A stretch of 17,435 nucleotides of DNA. Source: JBILVQ01 sp044370375 (GTDB taxonomy: Bacteria; Bacteroidota; Bacteroidia; UBA4408). Within the stretch, counting starts at the first letter, position 1. The number at the start of each line of letters is the position of its first letter. A program made the translations under genes and the position numbers. The notes beneath the pieces were generated by a model. The model searched no databases. It saw nothing but the letters and a program-made list of their open reading frames with translations, and was not told where the DNA came from. Location of the stretch: positions 1 through 17,435 of the forward strand of contig JBILVQ010000046.1 of the NCBI GenBank assembly GCA_044370375.1. The letters run 5' to 3'. Below are positions 1 through 7,638 of this stretch, in pieces.

Positions 1-1402
1 CATTAACGGGAGCTGAAGTGCTAACGCAAGGTGCACCGGCTTGGGTACTAACGGTAACGGTATAGTTTCCGGGTTGGGTTGCATTGTAAACGTTTGAATC
101 TGCACCAACAATATCAACGCCATTGAGTTGCCATTGGTAAAGAAGAGCAGGGTTGTACGGTGTACTAAAATCGATACTGCTACCTGAGTTGATGGTTACT
201 GAATCGGATGGCGCATCAATCATTGCAACAGGGTTGCAGGAGGCTCCGTTAATTTTATAAACAATGCCACTAGTGTTATGGCCTAAATACATTTCACCAT
301 ATTGGTCTTGGCCAAAAGTGGTAAATGCATTATTGGCAAAATCGCCCTCAGAAACGGTTGTAAAAGTTCCATTTGCATTTCTTACCGTGCTTCGCATTTC
401 TCCTGAGCAATAATCAATGAATAAATACTTTCCCCATAAATCTGCATGCAAGGCACCTCTGTAAACGTATCCACCGGTAACCGAGCAAGCTCCTCCTGTG
501 TGGCTGTAAACGGCCGCAGGCGGTACAGTGGTGTTAAAGGCCGGACAGCCAACTTGACTAACACCGGATGTGGTTACAAGACCTTCGTAACATCTCCAGC
601 CATAATTTAAACCACCTGTTGAACCGATGGGTTCAAAATCAATTTCTTCCCATGCATTTTGACCTACATCACCGGCCCACATATCACCATTCATTCTATC
701 GAAACTAAATCTCCATGGATTTCTCCAACCATAGGTCCAGATTTCTTTTGGGGTTGTTGTTGAAGAAACATAAGGATTATCGGCAGGAATACCATAGTTA
801 AGTGGAGGGGTAGGGTTGTCAACATCAATGCGCAGCATTTTGCCCAACAGGGTGGTTAAATCTTGTCCGTTTCCATCCGGATCGTTTCCGCTACCACCAT
901 CACCCATACCAACGTATAAGTAACCATCGGGTCCAAACTGAACGCATCCACCGTTATGGTTTGAATATGGTTGAGGAATATCTAATAATACAACTTCGCT
1001 GGTTGGATCGGCCACATTGGGATCCGTGGCGCTAACATTGAATCGTGAAACATGTGTTGCATAACCATCGGTGGCAGCTGTATAATTTACATAAAAATAA
1101 CCATTGTTGGCATAATCGGGATGAAAAGCAAGACCGAGCAAACCTCGTTCATTCCCTCCGGTGCTTCCTCCCGGAGCTGCCAGACTGCTCAGGTTGATAA
1201 AAGGAGTTGGCAGAATCGCTCCATTTTGAACGATTCTAATCAGGCCGGTTTTTTGAACCACAAACATTCGGTTGTCACCGCAATTTTGGATATCGACAAT
1301 GTTGCTCAGTGAGCCTTGAAAATTGGTAATGGTAATTTGAGCTTTAGCACTGCCAATAAGCAATGTAAGACATAAAGCCAGTAAGGGTAAGGTTTTTTTC
1401 AT
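1..1402 (-). CDS. PQQ-dependent sugar (glucose/sorbosone) dehydrogenase-like secreted protein, 3' end beyond window
   Basis: The frame is open from the ATG at 1402 to the window edge (467 codons), so the C-terminus is missing. Residues 1-21 form a signal peptide (Lys-Lys, Leu-rich core, AKA before Gln22). Residues about 25-385 match the six-bladed GSDH/HHIP-like beta-propeller: ERGLLGLAFHPDY near 85-97, NHNGG at 148-152 whose His149 aligns with the catalytic His of soluble PQQ glucose dehydrogenase, GDGG at 167-170, WRNPWRFSFD at 226-235 (the Arg-Asn that contacts PQQ in the family), NYGWR at 266-270 and GGYVYRG at 310-316. After Cys389 comes an Ig/PKD-like domain (YQWQLNG near 422-428) of the sort that often precedes a type IX secretion tail in Bacteroidota; that tail would lie outside the window. 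The family oxidises sugars or related alcohols in the periplasm or outside the cell; the substrate here is unknown. It diverges from the TonB receptor at 1575. Confidence 0.88.
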   Translation of the reverse strand, partial: MKKTLPLLALCLTLLIGSAKAQITITNFQGSLSNIVDIQNCGDNRMFVVQKTGLIRIVQNGAILPTPFINLSSLAAPGGSTGGNERGLLGLAFHPDYANNGYFYVNYTAATDGYATHVSRFNVSATDPNVADPTSEVVLLDIPQPYSNHNGGCVQFGPDGYLYVGMGDGGSGNDPDGNGQDLTTLLGKMLRIDVDNPTPPLNYGIPADNPYVSSTTTPKEIWTYGWRNPWRFSFDRMNGDMWAGDVGQNAWEEIDFEPIGSTGGLNYGWRCYEGLVTTSGVSQVGCPAFNTTVPPAAVYSHTGGACSVTGGYVYRGALHADLWGKYLFIDYCSGEMRSTVRNANGTFTTVSEGDFANNAFTTFGQDQYGEMYLGHNTSGIVYKINGASCNPVAMIDAPSDSVTINSGSSIDFSTPYNPALLYQWQLNGVDIVGADSNVYNATQPGNYTVTVSTQAGAPCVSTSAPVN

Positions 1403-1421
1403 GCGGATTGTTTTGAGGATA

Positions 1422-1429
1422 CAAACTTA
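1422..1429 (-). promoter_or_regulatory. Candidate -7 element for the sugar dehydrogenase gene
   Basis: On the minus strand this reads TAAGTTTG, a full match to the Bacteroidota -7 consensus TAnnTTTG. It ends 19 nt before the ATG at 1402, so the leader would be about 15 nt. I see no TTG 17-23 bp upstream, so the -33 half is missing or weak. Confidence 0.45.
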
Positions 1430-1503
1430 ATGATTTGCGTGGTAAATAGTTACCGAAAGTAAACCTTTATGTGTTTCAATTGTTCACACACCGCCTGTTA
1501 AAA

Positions 1504-1519
1504 GTTAAACAAATTTAAC
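1504..1519. promoter_or_regulatory. Small AT-rich dyad between divergent genes, possible operator
   Basis: GTTAAA-CAAA-TTTAAC is a perfect 6-bp inverted repeat with a 4-nt centre. An overlapping longer pair, TGTTAAA (1496-1502) and TTTAACA (1514-1520), shares its right arm. It lies about 33 bp upstream of the candidate -7 element of the TonB receptor gene, where an upstream regulator could bind. In AT-rich DNA such a dyad can occur by chance. Confidence 0.2.
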
Positions 1520-1551
1520 ACTGGAAACAAAAATTGCATAAAAAGTTTCCA

Positions 1552-1559
1552 TAGTTTTG
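1552..1559 (+). promoter_or_regulatory. Candidate -7 element for the TonB receptor/DUF4249 operon
   Basis: TAGTTTTG matches TAnnTTTG exactly and is followed by CGCC, as is common after this element in Bacteroidota. It ends 15 nt before the ATG at 1575, giving a leader of about 11 nt. No TTG occurs at 19-21 bp upstream (the nearest is at 1534-1536, spacing 15), so the promoter is only half supported. Confidence 0.45.
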
Positions 1560-1574
1560 CGCCACCAAAAAAAT

Positions 1575-3947
1575 ATGAAGAAAATACTTCCCTTAATAAT
1601 CCTTGTTTTTCTTGTTACAGGAATGGCAAGTAGCCATGCCCAGCAGAAGTTTACCATTAGCGGACACATCAAGGATGCCGGAAACGGAGAAGACATTATT
1701 GGTGCAACCATATCGGTGGCAGAGTTGCCGGGCCTTGGCGCAGCAGCCAATCTCTATGGCTTTTATTCCCTCACGCTGCCTCAGGGAAAATACAACTTGG
1801 TTTTTTATTCTATCGGTTTCAGCAAGGTAACACGTGAGGTTGACCTGCAGGCGGACCTTACCTTGAATATTGGCTTACCCTCTTCTTCCTTGGAGTTGCA
1901 GACGGTAGAAATATCCTCAGAGAAGTCTGATGCCAATGTAAAAAACATTGAGATGAGTGTAAACAAATTGGATATAAAGGCCATTCAGAAAATTCCGGCC
2001 TTGTTGGGAGAAGTAGATATTATTAGGGCCATACAATTGTTGCCGGGGGTTAGTACCGTAGGCGAAGGGGCATCAGGATTTAATGTAAGAGGAGGTGCCG
2101 TGGATCAGAATTTGGTTTTGTTGGATGATGCTCCGGTGTTTAACTCCTCACACTTGTTTGGATTTTTCTCGGTTTTTAATCCCGATGCCGTAAAGGATGT
2201 TAAACTATTAAAAGGAGGAATTCCTTCTCAGTTTGGCGGCCGCTTGTCTTCCTTGCTCGATGTGCGGATGAAAGATGGAAACAACAAAAAGTACCAGGTA
2301 ACCGGTGGAATAGGTACTATTTTTAGCAGGCTAAGTGTAGAAGGTCCGCTTCAAAAAGAAAAGAGCTCTTTTATTATTGCCGGACGAAGAAGTTATTTCG
2401 ATTTGTTTTTTCCATTTTCAAAGAACAAAGACATTAAAGATGCAAAGGCCAACTTCTATGATTTAACCGCCAAAGTAAACTCGGTGTTGAGCGACAAAGA
2501 CCGCCTGTATTTGTCGGGATATTTTGGTCGCGACCAATTTCGTTTTGGCGGCAGAAATGCTTTTGGTTTTAGTTGGGGGAATGCTACCGCCACCGCTCGC
2601 TGGAATCATATTTACAACACCCGAGTTTTTTCTAATGTTAGTTTAATTTACTCGAATTACGATTATCAGTTAGGTGCCGGTGATATTGAAGAGAGTGGAT
2701 TTGAGTGGAAATCAAGAATCATCAATTACTCGGTAAAGCCGGAGTTTACTTGGTATCCTAACCCCAAGAACACCGTTACTTTTGGTGCCCAAGCTACTTA
2801 TTATGATTTTGCCCCCGGTGAGTTGGCCTTTAACAGCAATGGCACCCGCAGAAGCATTAATGGCGATAGAAAATACACAGGAGAGGGTAATTTATTTATT
2901 GGTAATGAGCAAAGGGTTGGTGGAAGGGTAACCATGCAATATGGTTTGCGTTATTCTTATTTTGCCTATATGGGCGAGGGGATTGCCTATTTTTATAACG
3001 ATACAACACCCAATGTTAGAAGAGACACCATTGGCACCAAGCGCTATGCAAGTGGTGAGATTATTAAAGCCTATCAATACCTGGAGCCAAGGTTTTCTAT
3101 CAAAATTGATTTGGATGACAGAAGTTCTTTTAAGGCTAGTTATAATCGCCTTACCCAGCCTCTGCATTTGATTTCCAATACCACGGCCTCTACACCGTTG
3201 GATGTATGGACACCAAGTACCAATAATTTAGCTCCCCAAATTGCCGATCAGGTGGCCATCGGTTACTTTAGAAATTTCGGGGAAGACGATATGTACGAAA
3301 CCTCTGTGGAAACCTACTACAAAGACATGCAGAACCAAGTGGATTATATTGACGGAGCCAATTTGTTGTTAAATACTTTGTTGGAAGGTGATTTGTTAAG
3401 CGGACGAGGGCGTGCCTACGGACTTGAATTATTTGTAAAGAAAGCGAAAGGAAAATTGAACGGATGGATCAGTTATACCTTAGCTCGTTCGGAGCGCAAG
3501 GTGGATGGCATTAACAACAATGAGTGGTTTGCCAATCGCTTTGACAAATTGCATACGCTGAATGTAATTGCCAATTATGAGCTGAATCAGAAGCTAAGCT
3601 TTTCTGCCAATTTTGTATTTGCCACCGGAACCCCCGCTACTTTCCCTACCAATCGCTATGAGTGGCAAGAGTATGTTATTCCGCACAATGTGGATGCGGC
3701 CAGAAACAATGTAAGAATTCCTCCTTATCACCGCCTTGACATATCGGCAACTTTTGAATTGAAAAAGAAATTTAAAGGAACCTACAACCACAATCTGGTT
3801 TTATCGGCCTATAACGTTTATGCCCGAAGGAATCCTTTCAGCATTTATTTCCGCAGTAATCCGGATAATCCACAAACAACCGAAGCTGTTCGTTTTTCAG
3901 TTATCGGCAATGTGATTCCATCTTTAACCTACAACTTCAACTTTTAG
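1575..3947 (+). CDS. TonB-dependent outer-membrane receptor with CarboxypepD_reg-like domain
   Basis: This 790-residue protein is an outer-membrane gated channel that imports a ligand using TonB energy. The ATG at 1575 is preferred over an in-frame TTG at 1557, because 1575 starts directly with a signal peptide (MKKILPLIIL, cleavage after AHA at residue 22) and the TTG lies inside the promoter element. Residues about 24-105 form the CarboxypepD_reg-like Ig fold common in Bacteroidota receptors. The plug follows at about 140-240, with IQLLPGV, FNVRGG, LLDDAPVFN and KGGIPSQFGGR. The rest is beta-barrel, with many aromatic alternating strands, and the chain ends in LTYNFNF, a C-terminal Phe typical of the signal read by the barrel assembly machinery. 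There is no SusC-style length or SusD partner; instead a DUF4249 lipoprotein starts 2 bp after the stop. The ligand cannot be read from sequence. Confidence 0.92.
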   Translation: MKKILPLIILVFLVTGMASSHAQQKFTISGHIKDAGNGEDIIGATISVAELPGLGAAANLYGFYSLTLPQGKYNLVFYSIGFSKVTREVDLQADLTLNIGLPSSSLELQTVEISSEKSDANVKNIEMSVNKLDIKAIQKIPALLGEVDIIRAIQLLPGVSTVGEGASGFNVRGGAVDQNLVLLDDAPVFNSSHLFGFFSVFNPDAVKDVKLLKGGIPSQFGGRLSSLLDVRMKDGNNKKYQVTGGIGTIFSRLSVEGPLQKEKSSFIIAGRRSYFDLFFPFSKNKDIKDAKANFYDLTAKVNSVLSDKDRLYLSGYFGRDQFRFGGRNAFGFSWGNATATARWNHIYNTRVFSNVSLIYSNYDYQLGAGDIEESGFEWKSRIINYSVKPEFTWYPNPKNTVTFGAQATYYDFAPGELAFNSNGTRRSINGDRKYTGEGNLFIGNEQRVGGRVTMQYGLRYSYFAYMGEGIAYFYNDTTPNVRRDTIGTKRYASGEIIKAYQYLEPRFSIKIDLDDRSSFKASYNRLTQPLHLISNTTASTPLDVWTPSTNNLAPQIADQVAIGYFRNFGEDDMYETSVETYYKDMQNQVDYIDGANLLLNTLLEGDLLSGRGRAYGLELFVKKAKGKLNGWISYTLARSERKVDGINNNEWFANRFDKLHTLNVIANYELNQKLSFSANFVFATGTPATFPTNRYEWQEYVIPHNVDAARNNVRIPPYHRLDISATFELKKKFKGTYNHNLVLSAYNVYARRNPFSIYFRSNPDNPQTTEAVRFSVIGNVIPSLTYNFNF

Positions 3948-3949
3948 TC

Positions 3950-4846
3950 ATGAAAAGTTTAAAAAATATATTCGCCTTATTGCCATTTCTTTTGGTTTTT
4001 TCCTTGCTGCTTTCATCCTGCGAAGACGTTGTAGATGTTGACTTGGAGGAAGGAGAAACTCAATTGGTTGTAGATGCAATGTTGACCACCGATAGCGGGA
4101 CACAAACGATTTATTTGCGTAAATCGGCTGCTTACCTTAACAACAGTATTCCGGCAGGCGCCACCGGTGCGATTGTGAAAGTAACAGACTTAGCCAACAG
4201 AGAATTTGAGTTTAAGGATGTTGATGGAACCGGCAAGTATCAGTGGATTCCAACCGGTACAGAGCCCTTTCCTTTTGGTGTACCGGGTAATGTTTATACC
4301 TTGGATATCAAGTATCAAGGAGAGGAATATTCGGCTGTTGCCTTTATGGATTCGGTATTGACCATTGATAGTTTGTGGACAGAGTTCAGGGAACAAGCGA
4401 TACAGGGACCGGATACCATCAAGGCCGGTTATGTTTTAAACATGAAAGCCTTTGATATACCGGGCGAAGGAAATTGTTATTGGTTTAGAACATACAAGAA
4501 TGGAGTTCGCTACATTAAACCCGAAGAAATTAACTTGGCCTATGATGCAGCTTTTGGACCTGGCTCGGATGGTGTAGAGGTTATTCCTCCCATTGTTGGA
4601 GCATTGTCACCTGAGCGTTTTCAGCCGGGAGATAGTTTGGTGGTTGAGTGTTTAAGCATTGGCATTCCTGCCTTTTATTTTTTGAATCTTGCGCAGCGTC
4701 AAATGACCAATTCGGGATTGTTTGCCGAACCTCCGGCCAATGTTCCTAGCAACATTGAGAACAAGAACAAAGACAGTAATAAAAAGGCCCTGGGTTGGTT
4801 TTTTGCCTCATCGGTGGAGCGAAAGGGATTGAGGGTAAAACCTTAG
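3950..4846 (+). CDS. DUF4249-type lipoprotein partner of the TonB receptor
   Basis: The product is 298 residues. The N-terminus is a lipoprotein signal with lipobox LSSC, so Cys24 would be acylated, followed by EDVVDVDLE. The start CEDVVDVDLEEGETQLVVDAML, the YLRKSAAY and GATGAIVKVTD segments and the end motif LGWFFASSVERK fit the DUF4249 family, which in Bacteroidota is usually encoded directly after a TonB-dependent receptor of this type. The gap to the receptor stop is only 2 bp, so the two are co-transcribed and probably translationally coupled. The role is not established; by position it may be a surface or periplasmic substrate-binding lid, analogous to SusD in arrangement but not in fold. 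The length is ordinary to slightly short for the family. Confidence 0.82.
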   Translation: MKSLKNIFALLPFLLVFSLLLSSCEDVVDVDLEEGETQLVVDAMLTTDSGTQTIYLRKSAAYLNNSIPAGATGAIVKVTDLANREFEFKDVDGTGKYQWIPTGTEPFPFGVPGNVYTLDIKYQGEEYSAVAFMDSVLTIDSLWTEFREQAIQGPDTIKAGYVLNMKAFDIPGEGNCYWFRTYKNGVRYIKPEEINLAYDAAFGPGSDGVEVIPPIVGALSPERFQPGDSLVVECLSIGIPAFYFLNLAQRQMTNSGLFAEPPANVPSNIENKNKDSNKKALGWFFASSVERKGLRVKP

Positions 4847-4851
4847 GAATA

Positions 4852-4866
4852 ATTCAGCTGCTGAAT
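4852..4866. repeat. Short perfect palindrome just after the DUF4249 stop
   Basis: ATTCAG-CTG-CTGAAT lies 5 bp after the DUF4249 stop codon: a 6-bp stem with a 3-nt loop, or 7 bp around one T. No T-run follows, so it is at best an RNA 3' end or pause hairpin. The rest of 4847-5064 shows no gene and nothing else I can name. Confidence 0.3.
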
Positions 4867-5064
4867 CCTATATTGTAATTAACAGCAGATTGGCCATGGG
4901 TTGATTGATTAGTGAATGAATCACTTTTCCTTTAATTTCGGTTTTACTAGTGGTAATTTTCTTTGATGGTTGTGCTTAACAATTGGTCAATGCAACTACC
5001 GGCAAACAATTTATAGAAAAGCGAAACAAGGATAAAAGCAAAAACAAGAAGTTTTTTTTATGTG

Positions 5065-5110
5065 ATCACTTTGTAATTTTAAATATAAAATTGCGAAGTG
5101 ATTCTTTTTT
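5065..5110 (+). terminator. Rho-independent terminator with 17-bp AU-rich stem between convergent genes
   Basis: The arm 5065-5081 pairs with 5086-5102 along all 17 positions when read as plus-strand RNA: 15 Watson-Crick pairs and two G-U wobbles around a central G-C in the TGT/GCG step. The loop is AATA. The stem is followed by TCTTTTTT (5103-5110). This fits termination of the TonB receptor/DUF4249 operon. The minus-strand RNA of the RlpA operon also folds here, one base group after its stop codon, but is followed by an A-run rather than a U-run and loses the wobble pairs, so termination in that direction is doubtful. Confidence 0.7.
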
Positions 5111-5114
5111 CTGC

Positions 5115-5492
5115 CTATTCCAAAACCTCTATTTCTACTTGCGTTAGTCCTTGCCTAATAAAATCTAGTTCTGTGGCTGCCGCCTTCGAGAGGTCTATGA
5201 TGCGTTTCGATTTTTTGGGTAGGCGATCATTGATTTTTACCACCACCACTTTGTTGTTACTTAAATTGGTCACCCTAACCCTCGTGCCAAAGGGTAAGGT
5301 TTTGTGGGCAGCGGTCAAAGAATCCTTCCTGTATTTTTCTCCGCTGCTTGTCCTTCGTCCTTCAAATTTAGCCGCGTAATAACTGGCCTTTCCCTTCATG
5401 TTCGTTTTGTTTTCCTTTTGTGCCCATGCGGGGAAAGCACAAAGGAAAAGGAATAGTAAAAGGGTTGAATAAGGAATATTTTTTTTTTGCAT
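5115..5492 (-). CDS. RlpA-family double-psi beta-barrel protein (septal lytic transglycosylase-like)
   Basis: The 125-residue product has a signal peptide (1-24, ending AWA) and then one RlpA/DPBB domain, about 34-124: GKASYYAAKFEGRRTSSGE, LTAAHKTLPFGTRVRVTN, VVKINDR and RIIDLSKAAA. Glu52 (SGE), His63 (TAAH) and Asp89 (INDR) are the conserved acid, His and Asp of the family, so the fold and active cleft look intact. RlpA cleaves or binds denuded peptidoglycan glycan at division sites. Unlike E. coli RlpA there is no SPOR domain and no lipobox, so it should be a small soluble periplasmic protein. The usual NDRGPF motif reads NDRLPKK here. The ATG overlaps the permease TGA by one base (TGATG), so translation is probably coupled to that of the ABC permease. 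I am sure of the family but not of enzymatic activity. Confidence 0.88.
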   Translation of the reverse strand: MQKKNIPYSTLLLFLFLCAFPAWAQKENKTNMKGKASYYAAKFEGRRTSSGEKYRKDSLTAAHKTLPFGTRVRVTNLSNNKVVVVKINDRLPKKSKRIIDLSKAAATELDFIRQGLTQVEIEVLE

Positions 5493-6721
5493 CAGCCTTC
5501 TTTTAATGCATCTACTACCGAAATGGATGAAGCCCTTAGTGCAGGAATTAAACCTGCCAGCGTTCCGCTCAAAATCAATACCAGCATGGCTGAAAAGATT
5601 ACCTGCATGTTCACTTCAGGGTTCCTGAAAAAATCACTGTTCAATTCAAGGTTTTGAAAAAGCTCAATCAACCAAATTCCACAACACATACCGGTTAAAC
5701 CTGCAATGCCGGTGATAAAAATTGCTTCCGAAACAATTTGTCCTACAACATTAAAGGGCGTGGCTCCCAATGCTTTTTTGATGCCGATTTCACGGGTTCG
5801 CTCTTTCACTACTATCATCATGATATTGCTTACACCAACAATTCCTGCTATCAATGTTCCAATCCCAATGATCCAAACAAAGATCCTGATATTGTCTAAC
5901 ATACTCATGATTCTTTTGTACTCCGTATTCTTATTGTAAATACCTATTGCATTTAAATCTTCAGGATTGAAATTATGATTGGCTGCCAGCAAACGCCTGA
6001 TTTCATTCAGCATTTGTTCTGAACGAACAATGCCTGCATTGCCTGTGGTCAGCCAAATTACATTGACTTTGTTTTCTGCTTGAAAAATTTTATTGGCCGT
6101 TGATAAGGGTATGTATATTCTGTCTAAATCTCCTCTACCGGGATCATCAAAAACACCTACCACTAAAAAATTGGTTCCTTCTACTTGTATTGTTTTTCCA
6201 ATCGGATCTACGTCTTTGAAGATAGCCTCTTGCACATGCAATCCTATCGAACAGGTTTTTCTCGATTCCTTTTGATCCTGTACATTGATAAAACGTCCTT
6301 CTTTTAAAGTAATGTTCTCAAGATATCCATGCTCGGGTAAACAAGCCCTGACCAAAAAAGCACCATCTGTTTTGTTGTAACGTAGTGTTTTCATTCCCCG
6401 GTCCCAAGAGGCGGATAGAAATTCTACTCCTTTTACATTCGATTGAATAAGGGCAATGTCTTCGGTGTTTAATTCAATAAATCTGCCGGGCTTCATGCCT
6501 TTCCATGCCATGCTGGTGATGCCATTATCAATCCAGATACTGTTCACGGCATCAGAAAGAAATTCATGCCGAACACCATTTTGCAGGCCTTTCCCAGCAC
6601 CCAAAAGAATAACAAGGATAAATATTCCCCACGACACACTAAAGGCCGTAAGAAAGGTGCGCAACTTGTTTTTACTGATGGTTGCAAATATTTCCTGCCA
6701 ACTGTCGCGGTTAAACATCAC
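5492..6721 (-). CDS. ABC transporter permease, MacB/FtsX type
   Basis: The 409-residue inner-membrane protein has the MacB order: a short cytoplasmic start, TM1 about 21-44, a large periplasmic MacB_PCD-like domain about 45-275, then TM2 about 279-304, TM3 about 329-354 and TM4 about 373-395. Hallmarks are KERTREIGIKKALGAT at 306-321, the coupling helix of the FtsX domain, and the end PALRASSISVVDALKEG. Type VII ABC proteins of this kind do not move substrate through the membrane; they transmit ATP-driven motion to the periplasm, as MacB does with TolC, LolCDE with lipoproteins and FtsEX with amidases. The frame overlaps the upstream ATPase gene by 11 bp, and its stop overlaps the RlpA start. 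No HlyD/MacA-type adaptor gene is present in the operon, which leaves the role open. Confidence 0.92.
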   Translation of the reverse strand: MMFNRDSWQEIFATISKNKLRTFLTAFSVSWGIFILVILLGAGKGLQNGVRHEFLSDAVNSIWIDNGITSMAWKGMKPGRFIELNTEDIALIQSNVKGVEFLSASWDRGMKTLRYNKTDGAFLVRACLPEHGYLENITLKEGRFINVQDQKESRKTCSIGLHVQEAIFKDVDPIGKTIQVEGTNFLVVGVFDDPGRGDLDRIYIPLSTANKIFQAENKVNVIWLTTGNAGIVRSEQMLNEIRRLLAANHNFNPEDLNAIGIYNKNTEYKRIMSMLDNIRIFVWIIGIGTLIAGIVGVSNIMMIVVKERTREIGIKKALGATPFNVVGQIVSEAIFITGIAGLTGMCCGIWLIELFQNLELNSDFFRNPEVNMQVIFSAMLVLILSGTLAGLIPALRASSISVVDALKEG

Positions 6722-7379
6722 TAAATATTTTTCCGTCTTTGAGTCGAATGATTCTATCTGTCATTTTCGAAATGTCATCTTCATGCGTTACCAGAATAAT
6801 CGTCATACCAGCTTTGTTGACTTCTTTAAATATCTCCATTACTTCCTGTGAGGTTTGCGAATCAAGCGCACCGGTGGGTTCATCCGCCAAGATTACCTTC
6901 GGCTCTGCAATCAATGAGCGGGCAATGGCCACCCGCTGTTTCTGGCCACCCGATAATTCACTTGGTAAATGAAGGGCCCAATCTTTTAACCCCATTTTAT
7001 CGAGGTATTCCATGGCCAAGAGATTTCTTTTTTTGCGACTCACTTTTTTGTAATACAATGGGAGTGCAACATTTTCCATTGCGTTCTTAAAGGAAATAAG
7101 GTTGAAGCTTTGAAAAACGAATCCTAAAAACTGATTTCGAAGTTGTGCCGATTTGGTGGCCGAAAGATTCTTCATCAACTGATTGTTGAGTTTGTATTCT
7201 CCTTCGTCATAATGATCCAGTAATCCCAGTACATTTAACAAGGTTGATTTTCCTGAACCCGATGAACCCATAATGGATACGAACTCTCCGCTACCAATGT
7301 GTAAATCTATTCCCTTAAGCACCGGCATAGGTTTGTCGCCTATGCGATACGATTTTTTTATTTGCTTTAATTCTACCAT
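6711..7379 (-). CDS. ABC transporter ATP-binding protein, MacB/LolD type
   Basis: This complete 222-residue ATPase has Walker A GSSGSGKST at 38-46, Q-loop Gln90, signature LSGGQKQR at 142-149, Walker B ILADEP at 163-168 with catalytic Glu167, D-loop ALDS at 171-174 and switch His199. The LSGGQ-KQRVAIARSL and DEPTGALDS wording is typical of the MacB/LolD/FtsE group, which pairs with FtsX-fold permeases such as the one that follows. It is the first gene of a three-gene operon (ATPase, permease, RlpA-like), with an 11-bp overlap into the permease. The ATG at 7379 is the natural start, with VELKQIKKSY following as in relatives. The cargo or mechanical target is unknown. Confidence 0.93.
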   Translation of the reverse strand: MVELKQIKKSYRIGDKPMPVLKGIDLHIGSGEFVSIMGSSGSGKSTLLNVLGLLDHYDEGEYKLNNQLMKNLSATKSAQLRNQFLGFVFQSFNLISFKNAMENVALPLYYKKVSRKKRNLLAMEYLDKMGLKDWALHLPSELSGGQKQRVAIARSLIAEPKVILADEPTGALDSQTSQEVMEIFKEVNKAGMTIILVTHEDDISKMTDRIIRLKDGKIFSDV

Positions 7380-7391
7380 CGATAGCTAAGG

Positions 7392-7399
7392 TAAAACTA
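7392..7399 (-). promoter_or_regulatory. Weak candidate -7 element for the ABC/RlpA operon
   Basis: The minus strand reads TAGTTTTA, one base off TAnnTTTG, ending 12 nt before the ATG at 7379. No -33 TTG is found at the right distance. The remaining gap 7400-7606 holds no gene or other feature I can support. Confidence 0.2.
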
Positions 7400-7606
7400 T
7401 TTTTTGAGGAGGTTTGTTAAAAAAGGTTGTTGGAGGGTCCTTCTGCCCCTTAAATGCTTTCAGTGCGCTTGTAACCTGCACAGCCGGCCGCTTTCGTTAT
7501 GCAAAAGGGGTTTGTTGGTAATCGCTGTGTGCATGTTGTTGTTGTTTCAGATGATGGAACAAAAAAAACATGCCTTCACCTAGGTTTTGCTTTACGCTTT
7601 TTCGTT

Positions 7607-7630
7607 TTGCAGAATGTAATTTATCTGCAA
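7607..7630 (-). terminator. Possible 3' hairpin after ruvB
   Basis: TTGCAGA (7607-7613) and TCTGCAA (7624-7630) form a perfect 7-bp stem with a 10-nt loop, beginning 8 nt after the ruvB stop on the minus strand. On that strand it is followed by A-rich sequence, not a U-run, so it may mark a processed 3' end rather than an intrinsic terminator. Confidence 0.22.
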
Positions 7631-7638
7631 TTTTGCTT

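Noticed and set aside
1557..1574. TTG start adding six residues to the TonB receptor
   Set aside because: The TTG lies inside the TAGTTTTG promoter element, and the ATG at 1575 begins directly with a normal signal peptide.
4901..4924. TGATTGATT...AATGAATCA imperfect dyad after the DUF4249 gene
   Set aside because: The pairing has a central mismatch, only 8 paired bases and no context; it is probably chance.
5098..5379. Plus-strand 93-codon frame opposite the RlpA-like gene
   Set aside because: It begins inside the terminator stem and lies antisense to a gene with clear family motifs.
6456..6851. Plus-strand 131-codon frame across the ABC permease/ATPase junction
   Set aside because: It is antisense to two well-supported genes and has no recognisable motif.
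7482..7490. GCCGGCCGC and other GC palindromes (also near 17231) as attachment or methylation sites
   Set aside because: They are single short palindromes without repeats or integrase nearby.
7380..7638. Possible small gene or RNA in the gap between the ABC operon and ruvB
   Set aside because: The only plus-strand frame is about ten codons, no tRNA-like or riboswitch-like fold was found, and sequence complexity is low.
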